Part shown: positions 17,825 to 26,342 of the stretch, piece by piece
Layout: every line of letters begins with the position of its first letter
Position numbering within the stretch: the stretch's first letter is position 1
Assembly (NCBI GenBank): GCA_902810705.1
Contig: CADDYU010000005.1
Location: 1 to 60,904 of the forward strand
Direction: 5' to 3'
Source of the DNA: Methylococcaceae bacterium
Lineage (GTDB): Bacteria > Pseudomonadota > Gammaproteobacteria > Methylococcales > Methylococcaceae
Length of the DNA stretch: 60,904 nucleotides
Program-made: the position numbers and the translations under genes
Notes under the pieces: generated by a model
What the model was told of the DNA's origin: nothing
The model's database searches: none
What the model saw: the letters and a program-made list of their open reading frames with translations, nothing else

Positions 17825-19807
17825 ATGTATCGAATTCTTCTCAAGCTCGTCGAACGGGGGCTGCAAAAACAGGTTCCCGCTATCGGGCTCGGCATTTTCC
17901 GGATCGCCTTCGGGCTGGTCGCTCTGCAGGAAATCCTATTCCTGTTCTATTTTCGGCACTTGATTTTCGATCCGGTGCCTTTCATCGATAGGGCTTCGCC
18001 CATACTGCATTTTTTTCTCCTGGTTTGGATGGCCGCCGCCGCTTGCCTCACGATGGGATATCGCACCCGCCAGGCGGCGCTTTCGAATTACCTTTTCTGG
18101 GTGGTTTTCGTGGTATTCACTCCCTTATGGCAGGACTTCGACGGCGGCTTCGACCAGCTCATGACCGGCACGGGCTTTCTCCTGATCTTTCTACCTTCCG
18201 AACGAGCCTTGTCGCTCGACAATCTCCGGCTCAAGCTGCGCTATTCCACCCCGGCCTGCCGTTACCAGCCGCCCTATGACATCACGGTGCTCGCTTATTA
18301 TCTACCCCTCGCCATCAGCCTGGGCCTTTTGTATTTCGATTCCGGGCTGCACAAGTTGTCCTCGGAATTCTGGCGGAACGGCATGGGTGCCTGGCTGCCG
18401 TCCACCATGCCTTACTACATGTCGGCCATCGACATGAGCCCGCTCTTGAATAGCAAGTACCTGGAGATGGGTATCGGCTATGCCATCATCATTTTCCAGC
18501 TGGTGTTTATTTTTCTGTTCTGGTTCCGTCGATTTCGGGTTCCCTTGCTGCTCGCCGGAGCCGGTTTTCATACCGGTATCGTCCTATCGCTGAATATTTA
18601 TCCGTTCGGCTTCGCGATGCTGGCGCATTACGGTTTGATGGTGCCTTTGGCCTGGTGGCGGAGATTGCGTGGAATCTTGAAGCTCGGGCGGCCGGCCTTG
18701 ACGGTGTTTTACGATCAGGAATGCCCTTTGTGCAATCGGACGGTCATTTTCGTCGAGCATTTCGATCTCTTCCGGGCGGTCGATTTCAAGGGGTTGCAGG
18801 CGCATGCAGGGGACTGCCGGCAATTGGCCTCCATTCCGGAAGAAGTCCTATTGAAGGACTTATATGCCGTGGATAGGGCCGGGCGCGTCTATACCGGTCT
18901 GGATACCTATATCCGCATCCTTCTCAAAATGGTTTATACCGCTCCCTTAGGGTGGCTGCTGCGGCTGCCGGGAATCCACCACTGGGCGAGGCGGGTTTAC
19001 CAGAACATCGCGGATAACCGGCAGCGGCTGACCTGTGGGGAGGCCTGCGCGATGGCTGCGGTCCCGGTCTTCGAGGATGAGCGCCCTTTCGCGAAATTCC
19101 ACGCCCGCTATGCCGGCACCGACCGGCAGATCGCCCAGCGCATCGCCAAATTCCTGGTGCTCATCCTCTTGCTTCAGCTCAACAGCACTCTTCATTACGG
19201 GATTTTGTACCGCTGGGCAGGCACCCGGCCGAGCGATCCGGCGCTGGCTGTTCTCGATCAGGTCAGTGATTCGGTCATCAACTTTTCCCACGCCTTCCTG
19301 GGGATTTCGCCGCACGCCCTGTACATGCACGACCATTTCGCCGGCTACCACCGCATTTTCGCCCTCGCCTACCGGGACAAAACCGGCCGGGAAACCTGGC
19401 TGCCTTTTGTCAACCGGGAGGGCCGCCTGCTCGCGCCCAACTGGGGCCGGGTTCAATCCATGTGGGCCAATGTCGCCATCACCTCGCACCCGAGCCGCGA
19501 CCGGCTGGAAAAGTTCATGAAGAAGGTGACCGCCTTCTACGGCGCCGAGCTTGGGCTAGGCCTCGCGGATGCGGAGTTCGTCATCAAGATGAAGGAAGTC
19601 CGGGTGCCGATGGACTGGGAATACGACTTGCGTCGCGACAATCTCTCGAAGTCATGGCGCGATGTCGGTATAGCCGTGTGGCGTCGGGACGGAATGTACC
19701 TGGATTTCGCCGGATTCGAAGCGGATCGTCCGAGTGTGGCCGGGGCGCGCGGAGAGCGGGATCGCCCAATGGCCGAATCGCCTCCCCTGCCAATTCCCTC
19801 CCGGTAA
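17825..19807 (+). CDS. HTTM domain (vitamin K-dependent gamma-carboxylase-like) fused to DCC thiol-disulfide oxidoreductase domain
   Basis: A 660-residue membrane protein. Residues 1-285 form a multi-span HTTM region, including YFDSGLHKLSSEFWRNGMGA, where K177 aligns by eye with the catalytic lysine region (AGVKKLDADW) of animal gamma-glutamyl carboxylase. Residues 292-400 form a DCC/YuxK-like domain with the diagnostic FYDQECPLCN motif (C300, C303), later LYAVDRAGRVYTGLDTYI. A further membrane segment (about 440-455) and a C-terminal soluble domain of unknown fold (to 660) follow. The HTTM fold is known from vitamin K-dependent carboxylases; DCC proteins are thioredoxin-like. Joined, they suggest a redox-coupled membrane modification enzyme, but the substrate is unknown. 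Confidence 0.85.
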   Translation: MYRILLKLVERGLQKQVPAIGLGIFRIAFGLVALQEILFLFYFRHLIFDPVPFIDRASPILHFFLLVWMAAAACLTMGYRTRQAALSNYLFWVVFVVFTPLWQDFDGGFDQLMTGTGFLLIFLPSERALSLDNLRLKLRYSTPACRYQPPYDITVLAYYLPLAISLGLLYFDSGLHKLSSEFWRNGMGAWLPSTMPYYMSAIDMSPLLNSKYLEMGIGYAIIIFQLVFIFLFWFRRFRVPLLLAGAGFHTGIVLSLNIYPFGFAMLAHYGLMVPLAWWRRLRGILKLGRPALTVFYDQECPLCNRTVIFVEHFDLFRAVDFKGLQAHAGDCRQLASIPEEVLLKDLYAVDRAGRVYTGLDTYIRILLKMVYTAPLGWLLRLPGIHHWARRVYQNIADNRQRLTCGEACAMAAVPVFEDERPFAKFHARYAGTDRQIAQRIAKFLVLILLLQLNSTLHYGILYRWAGTRPSDPALAVLDQVSDSVINFSHAFLGISPHALYMHDHFAGYHRIFALAYRDKTGRETWLPFVNREGRLLAPNWGRVQSMWANVAITSHPSRDRLEKFMKKVTAFYGAELGLGLADAEFVIKMKEVRVPMDWEYDLRRDNLSKSWRDVGIAVWRRDGMYLDFAGFEADRPSVAGARGERDRPMAESPPLPIPSR

Positions 19808-19845
19808 GGTAAACTTCGTGCTTTTGCCTCGATGGAGAGCGGGTT

Positions 19846-19959
19846 GTGTTCGAGCTCATTCAATCCGGCGGCTGGGTGAGGGGGGTTGGAGCCGCCGAGC
19901 AGGCCGGATTCAAGCCTGTCACCTTCGCCGTGAAAGGCGATCCGGGCGATCCACCGTGA
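19846..19959 (+). pseudogene. Fossil of a deleted exbB-exbD pair upstream of lpxK
   Basis: A 37-codon frame starting at GTG 19846. Its first 11 residues (VFELIQSGGWV) match the usual start of ExbB proteins from lpxK-linked operons. Its last 20 or so (AAEQAGFKPVTFAVKGD) resemble the C-terminal end of ExbD. The middle of both genes is missing. Its TGA overlaps a GTG (GTGA at 19956-19959) that is in frame with lpxK, the coupling expected for an intact exbD-lpxK junction. The simplest reading is an internal deletion that fused the two ends. Confidence 0.55.
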
Positions 19960-19973
19960 AGTCGACGGCCGCC

Positions 19974-20987
19974 ATGGGTTTCGATTTATCCCTGAACCGC
20001 TGGTTGCAGGCCCAGTGGTACGGCCAAACCTTCCCGAACCCCCTGTTGTTGCCCCTGGAAGGGTTGTTTCGCGGAGCGGTGGCGCTGCGCCGCGGGGCCT
20101 ATTGCGTCGGCCTGAAGAAGTCGGAACGGTTGCCGGTGCCGGTGATCGTGGTCGGCAATCTCGCCGTGGGCGGCACGGGCAAGACTCCCCTGGTCATTTG
20201 GCTGGCGGGCTTTCTCGAAAGGCAAGGCTTCCGGCCCGGCATCGTCAGCCGGGGCTACGGCGGCGCGAAGTCGCGTCGGCCCTTGGCCGTGAAACCGAAC
20301 ACCGATCCACGGCTGGCCGGCGACGAACCGGTGCTGATCGCCCGAAGGACCGGCCGCCCGGTCTACGTGTTTTCGGCCAAGGCCGAGGCGGCTCGGGCGC
20401 TGCTCGCCGAAACCGACTGCGATCTCGTGATCGCCGACGACGGCTTGCAGCACTATGCCTTGGCGCGCGACCTCGAGATCGCCGTGATCGACGGCGCGCG
20501 CGGCTTCGGCAATGGCCGTTGCCTTCCTGCCGGGCCGCTCCGGGAGCCGCCGGAGCGGCTGGGTGCCGTGGACCTGGTGGTGTATTCGGGAGCCTCGAGG
20601 GACGGCCATTTCATGGCGCTGGAGGGCGGGGAGGCAGTCCATCTCCGTGACGAAACCCGCCGCCGGCCGCTCGCCAGTTTTGTCGGCCAGCCTCTCTATG
20701 CGCTGGCGGGCATCGGCCATCCCGAACGGTTCTTCGCTCATCTCCGCAGCCACGGTCTGGCGTTCGAGCCGAGAGAATTTCCTGATCATCATGGCTATCG
20801 GCAAGAGGATCTTGCATTCGCGGGAGAAACACCGCTCCTCATGACCGAGAAGGACGCGGTCAAGTGCCGGGCCTTCGCCGGCCCCGAACATTGGTATGTG
20901 CCGGTGGAGGCTCGCTTGCCGGCGAAATTCGGCGAACAACTCTTAACCCAATTGAAGGCCAAATGCTATGGACAGAAGATTGCTTGA
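19974..20987 (+). CDS. lpxK: Tetraacyldisaccharide 4'-kinase LpxK
   Basis: A 337-residue inner-membrane-associated kinase of standard length. It has an N-terminal amphipathic/membrane segment (RWLQAQWYG), the P-loop [14 protein letters not shown], and the typical [20 protein letters not shown] and MTEKDAVKC motifs. LpxK phosphorylates the 4' position of the lipid A disaccharide. Start choice: ATG 19974 gives a usual N-terminus; GTG 19956 would add VKSTAA and overlap the fossil exbD stop. The 3' end overlaps the Trm112-like gene by 20 nt. Confidence 0.95.
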   Translation: MGFDLSLNRWLQAQWYGQTFPNPLLLPLEGLFRGAVALRRGAYCVGLKKSERLPVPVIVVGNLAVGGTGKTPLVIWLAGFLERQGFRPGIVSRGYGGAKSRRPLAVKPNTDPRLAGDEPVLIARRTGRPVYVFSAKAEAARALLAETDCDLVIADDGLQHYALARDLEIAVIDGARGFGNGRCLPAGPLREPPERLGAVDLVVYSGASRDGHFMALEGGEAVHLRDETRRRPLASFVGQPLYALAGIGHPERFFAHLRSHGLAFEPREFPDHHGYRQEDLAFAGETPLLMTEKDAVKCRAFAGPEHWYVPVEARLPAKFGEQLLTQLKAKCYGQKIA

Positions 20988-21177
20988 GATCCTGGTGTGC
21001 CCGCTCTGCAAAGGCGAACTGATCTATCAAAAAGAGCAGCGGGAATTGGTCTGTCGGGCCGACCGGCTGGCCTATCCCATCCGGGACGACATTCCGGTGA
21101 TGCTGGAGAGCGAGGCGCGCCGGATCAGCCTCGAAGAATACGATGCCCTGAAACCCCGGCAAGCGCCGCTGGAGTGA
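20968..21177 (+). CDS. Trm112/YcaR-like small zinc-ribbon protein
   Basis: A 69-residue protein with the signature [16 protein letters not shown] at the start and [13 protein letters not shown] in the second half. This is the Trm112-like family gene commonly placed between lpxK and kdsB in gammaproteobacteria (E. coli ycaR). One CPLC pair is seen; the second pair is incomplete, as in many bacterial members. The role is unknown in bacteria. It overlaps lpxK by 20 nt and ends 7 nt before kdsB, indicating an operon. Confidence 0.93.
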   Translation: MDRRLLEILVCPLCKGELIYQKEQRELVCRADRLAYPIRDDIPVMLESEARRISLEEYDALKPRQAPLE

Positions 21178-21184
21178 GCGCCCG

Positions 21185-21958
21185 ATGACCGGATTCAAGA
21201 TCGTCATTCCCGCGCGCCACGGCTCGACTCGATTGCCTGGCAAGCCGCTGCTGCCCATCGCCGGCCGGCCCATGATCGTCCATGTCTGCGAGCGGGCCTT
21301 GGAAGCCGGGAGCGAGGTGTACCTGGCGACCGACGACGCACGCATCCGCGACGCCGTGGCGGCGCTGCCGGTGCGGACGGTAATGACCCGCCCGGATCAT
21401 GCCAGCGGCACCGAACGAATCGCCGAAGTGGCGGACAAGCTCGGTTGGTCGGACGAGGACATCGTCGTCAATCTCCAGGGCGACGAACCCCTCATGCGGC
21501 CGGATTTGATCCGCCGGCTGGCGGAAGCCTTGGCGGGGCAGGGGAAGGCGGGTGCCGCGACCCTGGCCGCGCCGATCCGGAACCCCGCCGAGGTGTTCGA
21601 TCCCAGCGCCGTGAAGACGGTGGTGGACCGGAACGGCTATGCGCTGTATTTCAGCCGCGCGCCAATTCCCTGGCACCGCGCGAGCTTCGGTCGGAGCGAG
21701 GCCCCCTTGCCGGGGGATTTTCCCTGGCTAAGGCACATCGGCATTTACGCCTACTCGGCCGGCTTCCTCCGCCGCTACGTCGCCTGGCCGGCTTCCCCCC
21801 TGGAAGCGGTGGAAGCCTTGGAACAGCTGCGCATCCTCTGGCACGGCGAGCGCATCCGGGTGCTGACGGTCGACGAGGCTCCGGAGGCGGGCGTGGATAC
21901 CGAGGCGGACTGGCGCAGGGTCGACGGGATCCTAATGAAAGGACTGGCTAGGAAGTAA
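21185..21958 (+). CDS. kdsB: 3-deoxy-manno-octulosonate cytidylyltransferase (CMP-Kdo synthetase)
   Basis: A 257-residue nucleotidyltransferase with KIVIPARHGSTRLPGKPLL at the N-terminus, VYLATDDARI, the conserved VNLQGDEPLM, YFSRAPIPW and LEAVEALEQLRILWHG. KdsB activates Kdo with CTP for transfer to lipid IVA. It closes the lpxK-trm112-kdsB operon. A small GC hairpin (21976-21992) without a T-run follows the stop. Confidence 0.96.
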   Translation: MTGFKIVIPARHGSTRLPGKPLLPIAGRPMIVHVCERALEAGSEVYLATDDARIRDAVAALPVRTVMTRPDHASGTERIAEVADKLGWSDEDIVVNLQGDEPLMRPDLIRRLAEALAGQGKAGAATLAAPIRNPAEVFDPSAVKTVVDRNGYALYFSRAPIPWHRASFGRSEAPLPGDFPWLRHIGIYAYSAGFLRRYVAWPASPLEAVEALEQLRILWHGERIRVLTVDEAPEAGVDTEADWRRVDGILMKGLARK

Positions 21959-22192
21959 TTTATCCAGGTATCGAGCGGGGTGGTGAACCCCGAGATTTCA
22001 TGCATTGAAGCCGCGTTAGAGAGATTCAAGGGGGACGGTGACAATGCCGACCGGCCGATCGGACTCCCAGCTGACACTCTCACGTGGTGCGCGGAAAACG
22101 GTGCCCGACCAGCCCGAGCGCTCTTCGAGATGAGAGGGTCGGTGATTGTGCTTCCTCAGGGTGCTGGAAAAGGTCTCTCGCGGCCCAGAGAC

Positions 22193-22648
22193 TTACGGCC
22201 GCTTTCGTCGGTGAGAATCTTGGCCTTGCGGCTCCTTGATCGTGAGAGCTTTCCCAGCGATTCCGGTGTAGAACACCACAAGCTTGACCGGAATCTCGCC
22301 GGCGTTACGGCCATTGTGAGCCGTATTCACGACTTCGGCCAAGGCATCGCCGGCCTGGAGACGTTTTACCCGGCCGTCTTTGAGCGCGACGATCAGCGTG
22401 CCCTCCAGGATCATGCCGAAGGAGGGCACGGGGTGGGTATGCCAGCCGGTTTCCGCTCCGGGTGCGATCTCGATCAAGAATCCCGTGATCTTGGCTGTAC
22501 CTTTGGGGTAAACGATGGGTTTGCCGTCCCAGCTTTTCGTCGTCTCGAGTAGTGGGGTCGTCCTGACACCCGTGCTTGGCTCCAGCGCAGCGGCCAAGAG
22601 CGGGAACCCCAAAACGACCGCGCCGATGACGGCTCGATGGATCTTCAT
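22193..22648 (-). CDS. Secreted cupin-domain protein
   Basis: A 151-residue protein with a signal peptide (MKIHRAVIGAVVLGFPLLAAA) and a single cupin barrel. The metal-site pattern GWHTHPVPSFGMILEGTL is clear, then GRVKRLQAGDALAEVVNTAH. Cupins of this sort bind a metal in the periplasm; the substrate is unknown. It is transcribed in the same direction as the TauE-like gene 130 nt upstream, but the gap leaves co-transcription open. A plus-strand frame over the same region is a shadow. Confidence 0.8.
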   Translation of the reverse strand: MKIHRAVIGAVVLGFPLLAAALEPSTGVRTTPLLETTKSWDGKPIVYPKGTAKITGFLIEIAPGAETGWHTHPVPSFGMILEGTLIVALKDGRVKRLQAGDALAEVVNTAHNGRNAGEIPVKLVVFYTGIAGKALTIKEPQGQDSHRRKRP

Positions 22649-22778
22649 GGATTAACAAGCCTCATTAGTAAGCCCGGTGGGTCAACCCTTCAAAGCAGGT
22701 GGAGCTTGATGTCTATTTCAAAAAATGCCTTGAAGGCGAGCCCCAAGAGTGGCTGATTCAAGGCAAGAACGCAAAACA

Positions 22779-23732
22779 TTAGTGGATATTGGGCCGGCCT
22801 AGCCGTTGATGGCCGCAGTCCGCTTGCCCACCCCGCCGATGGATGCGAGCGCCGATCCGAAAGAGAACGAGAAGCGCGGCCAAGGCGGCGGCCCCTTGGA
22901 AAAACTCGAGGTGCCGCTCGAGCAACGCTTGGACGCCAGCCATCACGTCCAAGGTCAAGGAGCGATAAAGCACATAGCCGGCCACCAGGAGGATGAAGCC
23001 GCCAAACAGCCGGCGCAGCGCCTCCGCGCCGATGCGGCCGGAGAGTCCGCTGCCCGCGACGCTGCCGGCGATCGCGCCGACGGTCACCAGACCCGTCAGG
23101 GCGGGATCGAGCGCCACATGCTGGCTATAGCCGCCAAGCCCCGCCACGGCATTCATGACGATGACCAGCAAGGAGGTGCCCACCGCCGTCGGCATGGGCA
23201 ATCCCACCAGCAAGGTCAGGGCGGGCACGATGAGAAACCCCCCGCCGACTCCGACCAAGCCGGTCAGGCCGCCGACGAAGAAGCCGTCGAACAGTAACCT
23301 GAGGTCAAGCGCCCGGCGGCTTTGGACTTGAGCCGAGCGCGGGGCCGGAGTGCCCTCCAGTGAGCCGTTCCGGGCCTCGGCGCCACGGCCCCGCAGCATG
23401 GCCAGGCCGGTCACGAGGGTGACCACGCCGAACAGCGCCATGAGAAGCTCGTTCGAGACCTGGCCGGCCAGCCGGCCCCCGCCGAAGGCGCCGGCCATCC
23501 CGGCCAGGCCGAACACCAATCCGCTCCTCCAGGAAACCCGCCCGCGGCGGGCATGCGGAACGAGGCCGATCAGGCCGGAAGCCCCCACCACGATAAACGA
23601 TGTCGCGATCGCGGTCTTCGGCGGGAGGTGCAGCGCATACACCAGCATCGGCACAGTCAGGATCGAGCCGCCGCCGCCCAACAAGCCCAGCAGCACACCG
23701 ATGAGGACGGAAAGGGTGACCGCGAGAGTCAT
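22779..23732 (-). CDS. TauE/SafE family sulfite/sulfonate exporter
   Basis: A 317-residue membrane protein with two TauE repeats of about four helices each. GVLLGLLGGGGSILTVPMLV in the first and GGLTGLVGVGGGFLIVPAL in the second are family signatures. A short extra hydrophobic segment and a His/Arg-rich tail end the protein. Some members export sulfite or sulfonates. It starts 10 nt after the persulfide dioxygenase gene, so the pair is an operon, consistent with export of sulfite made by that enzyme. Confidence 0.9.
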   Translation of the reverse strand: MTLAVTLSVLIGVLLGLLGGGGSILTVPMLVYALHLPPKTAIATSFIVVGASGLIGLVPHARRGRVSWRSGLVFGLAGMAGAFGGGRLAGQVSNELLMALFGVVTLVTGLAMLRGRGAEARNGSLEGTPAPRSAQVQSRRALDLRLLFDGFFVGGLTGLVGVGGGFLIVPALTLLVGLPMPTAVGTSLLVIVMNAVAGLGGYSQHVALDPALTGLVTVGAIAGSVAGSGLSGRIGAEALRRLFGGFILLVAGYVLYRSLTLDVMAGVQALLERHLEFFQGAAALAALLVLFRIGARIHRRGGQADCGHQRLGRPNIH

Positions 23733-23742
23733 GGCGGTTCGC

Positions 23743-24444
23743 TCACCCCTGCGGAACGACCGGAATCTGCCCGCAGGCCCGGTTGGCCGGCAGCGCCTGG
23801 TCGATGTGCTTGGGATAAGGGAGCTCGAGCCGCTGCATGAGCTCGATGAACTCCGCCCGGCTCTTGCCGCTCAGGCGAGAGTTCTTCGCCCGTTCCTGCG
23901 TGATGGTGGATACCGTGTTGCCGCGGTAGTCATGGCCGGGATAGACCAGCGTATCGGCCGGCAGGGTGAACAGCTTCGAGGTGATGCTGTCGTAAAGCTG
24001 ACCTGCGTCGCCCTGCTGGAAGTCGGTACGGCCGCAGCCGTCGATCAGCAGCGCATCGCCGGTAAAGACCCGATCCGCCATCACATAGCTGACGCACCCG
24101 TTGGTGTGGCCCGGCGTATGGCGCACCTCGAACACAAGCTCCCCCACCTGCAACACCACCCCGTCGGTCACCAAGAGATCGGCGCACGCGGCGCCCGCGT
24201 CCCGATGCACCACGCTCTTGCTGCCCAGCCGGTCGCGCAGCCAGGCGGCGCCGGTGACGTGATCGGCATGGACGTGGGTTTCCAGTGTGTACATCAGCGT
24301 CAAATCCAATTCTTTCAGCCGCGAGACATAGCCTTCGACCTCCGAGGCGACCGGATCGATCAGGCACGCGCGCCGGGTGCGCTCGCAGCCCAAAAGATAG
24401 CTGTAGGTGCTGGTGTCGGGTTCGAAAAGCTGCCTGAAAATCAT
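23743..24444 (-). CDS. ETHE1-like persulfide dioxygenase (MBL fold)
   Basis: A 233-residue metallo-beta-lactamase-fold protein. Metal-binding motif THVHADHVTG (H57, H59, D61, H62), then HTPGHTNGCVSYV, the ETHE1-typical FTGDALLIDGCGRTDFQQGD, and YPGHDYRGNT are all seen. Family enzymes use one iron to oxidise glutathione persulfide to sulfite and glutathione. The ATG at 24444 has GAAGGAG upstream; longer in-frame starts lack support. It heads the operon with the TauE-like exporter and is divergent from the sigma-54 activator gene at 24648. Confidence 0.92.
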   Translation of the reverse strand: MIFRQLFEPDTSTYSYLLGCERTRRACLIDPVASEVEGYVSRLKELDLTLMYTLETHVHADHVTGAAWLRDRLGSKSVVHRDAGAACADLLVTDGVVLQVGELVFEVRHTPGHTNGCVSYVMADRVFTGDALLIDGCGRTDFQQGDAGQLYDSITSKLFTLPADTLVYPGHDYRGNTVSTITQERAKNSRLSGKSRAEFIELMQRLELPYPKHIDQALPANRACGQIPVVPQG

Positions 24445-24490
24445 GCTGTAGCTCCTTCTCAAGGGTGTTGAGGATTCATGCACCTTCGCT

Positions 24491-24507
24491 ATCACGGAAC
24501 ATGCCAG
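24491..24507 (-). promoter_or_regulatory. Candidate sigma-54 promoter of the persulfide dioxygenase operon
   Basis: On the minus strand, CTGGCATGTTCCGTGAT partly fits the -24/-12 pattern: the GG doublet and spacing are right, but the -12 GC is GA. It would start transcription about 35 nt before the dioxygenase ATG. Confidence 0.35.
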
Positions 24508-24572
24508 AGCGCGACATTCAGGTAACCCATTGGGGTGTATGGCTATCCGGCGCACCTGTCGATCCAGCGAAT

Positions 24573-24587
24573 GTTTCACGATGAAAC
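24573..24587. promoter_or_regulatory. Palindromic operator, likely binding site of the sigma-54 activator
   Basis: A perfect inverted repeat GTTTCA-CGA-TGAAAC, with one more TGAAAC half-site at 24612-24617. It lies about 70-80 nt upstream of the candidate -24/-12 element, as expected for an upstream activator site, and 61 nt before the regulator's own start. Confidence 0.6.
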
Positions 24588-24647
24588 CTTTCAAGGCCTC
24601 GTGATACGATGTGAAACAACAGTGAACCCCTGACCGGCCTCAGAACC

Positions 24648-26006
24648 ATGAGCCTCGCCTCGCCGCTCTTCAAGAACTGGCTCAGCCATGTCGGTCCCGA
24701 TCGGGCGATCGAAGCGCTGACGGATTTAATCGACGCCGGTGCCGTGTTCGTGGTGGATGCCGCCGGCCGCATCCTGTTCTGGAGCCGAGGCGCGGAGAAG
24801 CTGTTTGGATGGTCCGAGGAGCAGGTGATCGGCCGTCCCTGCGGAGAAGTGCTGGGTAGCGGTTATGCGCACGATCCCTGCGGCCTGGCCGAGGTAGGCG
24901 ATATCAGGGCGCGGTCGGTTCGCCTCTGGAAGCGGGGCGGCGGGGTCGTGGCCTCTTACCGCACGGCGCGTGCCTTCTTCGATGCCCAAGGCCGGTTCAC
25001 GGGCGCCATCGAGCGGTTCCAGCCGGAATCCCTGGCTAGCTTAGGCGTGCTTGAAGAGGATGTCGAAAGCTTCCACGGAATCGTCTCCCGCGATCCCGCC
25101 ATGAAGAACGCCATCAAGATCATCCGCAATGTCGCGGAGACCGAGGCCACGGTTCTGATTCGGGGCGAGTCGGGCACCGGCAAGGAACTGGTGGCGCGCG
25201 CCCTGCACCAGGAAAGCCATCGCCGTGACGGCCCCTTTCTGGCCGTCAACTGCGCGGCGCTGACCCCGAGCTTGTTGGAAAGCGAGCTGTTCGGGCATGT
25301 GAGGGGAGCGTTTACGGGAGCGGTCCGGGACCGCCCCGGCTTGTTTCAAAAGGCTCATGGCGGCACGCTGTTTCTGGACGAGGTGGCCGAGCTGCCGCTC
25401 GAACTCCAGGCCAAACTCCTGCGCGTCCTGCAGGAGCGGACCTTCATGCCGGTGGGCAGCGACCGCGCCGTCACGGTGGACGTGAGGATCATCGCCGCGA
25501 CTCATCGTTCCCTGCGCGAGGAGGTCAGGCTCGGACGCTTCCGGGAGGACTTGATGTACCGCCTCCGCGTGGTGCCGGTCTTTCTGCCGCCCCTGCGCGA
25601 GCGCCGTCACGATATCAGCTTTTTGCTGTGGCGCTATATCGAGCGCCACAATCTTCGCGGCCCAAGGCGCATCGAGCGCATTGCGCCGGAAGCCATGCGG
25701 CGTTTGCTGGACCATGCCTGGCCTGGCAATGTCAGGGAGCTTCAGAACGTGATCGAATACGCCTTCGCCGTGGGTCGAAGCGGCGAATTGAACCTGGAGG
25801 ATTTGCCCCCTGAGTTTCGCGAGGCGACGGGATCATCGACATCGACCGCGGAGACCCTCTCCACCCGAACCTTCAAACGAAGGGACGAGGCGGCCTTGAT
25901 CCAAGCGGCTCTGGAAGCCTCGGGGGGACGCCTGGAAGAAGCCGCGAGGCAGGTTGGAATGAGCCGCGCCACCTTTTGGCGTAAACGCAAGAAATACGGG
26001 CTTTAG
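24648..26006 (+). CDS. Sigma-54-dependent transcriptional activator with PAS sensor (FisR-like)
   Basis: A 452-residue enhancer-binding protein. An N-terminal PAS-like domain (about 20-125) is followed by an AAA+ domain with Walker A GESGTGKE (173-180), the sigma-54 contact loop GAFTGA (220-225) and GGTLFLDE (238-245). A Fis-type helix-turn-helix ends the protein ([20 protein letters not shown]). The PAS domain holds Cys65 and Cys78, close in position and spacing to the sensory cysteines described for FisR, which senses sulfane sulfur. The divergent operon encodes a persulfide dioxygenase and a TauE-type exporter, which supports this role. The sensing role is inferred. Confidence 0.9.
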   Translation: MSLASPLFKNWLSHVGPDRAIEALTDLIDAGAVFVVDAAGRILFWSRGAEKLFGWSEEQVIGRPCGEVLGSGYAHDPCGLAEVGDIRARSVRLWKRGGGVVASYRTARAFFDAQGRFTGAIERFQPESLASLGVLEEDVESFHGIVSRDPAMKNAIKIIRNVAETEATVLIRGESGTGKELVARALHQESHRRDGPFLAVNCAALTPSLLESELFGHVRGAFTGAVRDRPGLFQKAHGGTLFLDEVAELPLELQAKLLRVLQERTFMPVGSDRAVTVDVRIIAATHRSLREEVRLGRFREDLMYRLRVVPVFLPPLRERRHDISFLLWRYIERHNLRGPRRIERIAPEAMRRLLDHAWPGNVRELQNVIEYAFAVGRSGELNLEDLPPEFREATGSSTSTAETLSTRTFKRRDEAALIQAALEASGGRLEEAARQVGMSRATFWRKRKKYGL

Positions 26007-26342
26007 TCTTGATTTTTACGCCCGATTTTACAGGCGGCCATGGCACGCGTCAGTGCTGAGCTTGGTCAGTGAGTTTAGCTTGGGCAGAGCCCCGGCTACC
26101 TCAAACTGAAGAATGACGTCGACTTGGGTTTGGGTCGAGATCAGGATCCATTCCGAGGCGGCGCGGTGCTCTCAACTTCTATGGCTGAAAGAAGATAGCG
26201 CTGCGCTGCTGAGCCTTCAAGCCATTTCACCCGTGCTCTGCTTATGTATCGAGCGCGCGTTCTATGTTAGCGAAATCGTAGTTCTGAGGACCTGTTCTAA
26301 TCTAGCTAGTTAAGCCAGAAAATCTCGTGATCTCGGCTGCGC
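26007..26342. other. Intergenic region between the activator and the EPS locus
   Basis: About 335 nt between two convergent genes. No convincing gene; a 66-codon frame at 26113-26313 has no coding features. No clear terminator hairpin with a T-run was found. This marks the boundary with the exopolysaccharide locus. Confidence 0.5.

Noticed and set aside
19734-19955. Longer lpxK starting at 19734
   Set aside because: The extra part overlaps the HTTM-DCC gene and the exbBD fossil in another frame and has no LpxK similarity.
21980-22552. A 190-codon plus-strand frame
   Set aside because: It lies opposite the secreted cupin gene, which has a signal peptide and metal motif. No coding features of its own.
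26041-26057. Sigma-54-like sequence TGGCACG with a downstream TGCT after the activator gene
   Set aside because: The spacing between GG and GC is one base too long and no gene follows in that direction.
26113-26313. A 66-codon frame between the activator and the EPS locus
   Set aside because: No ribosome site or motif, and the composition looks like a random frame.
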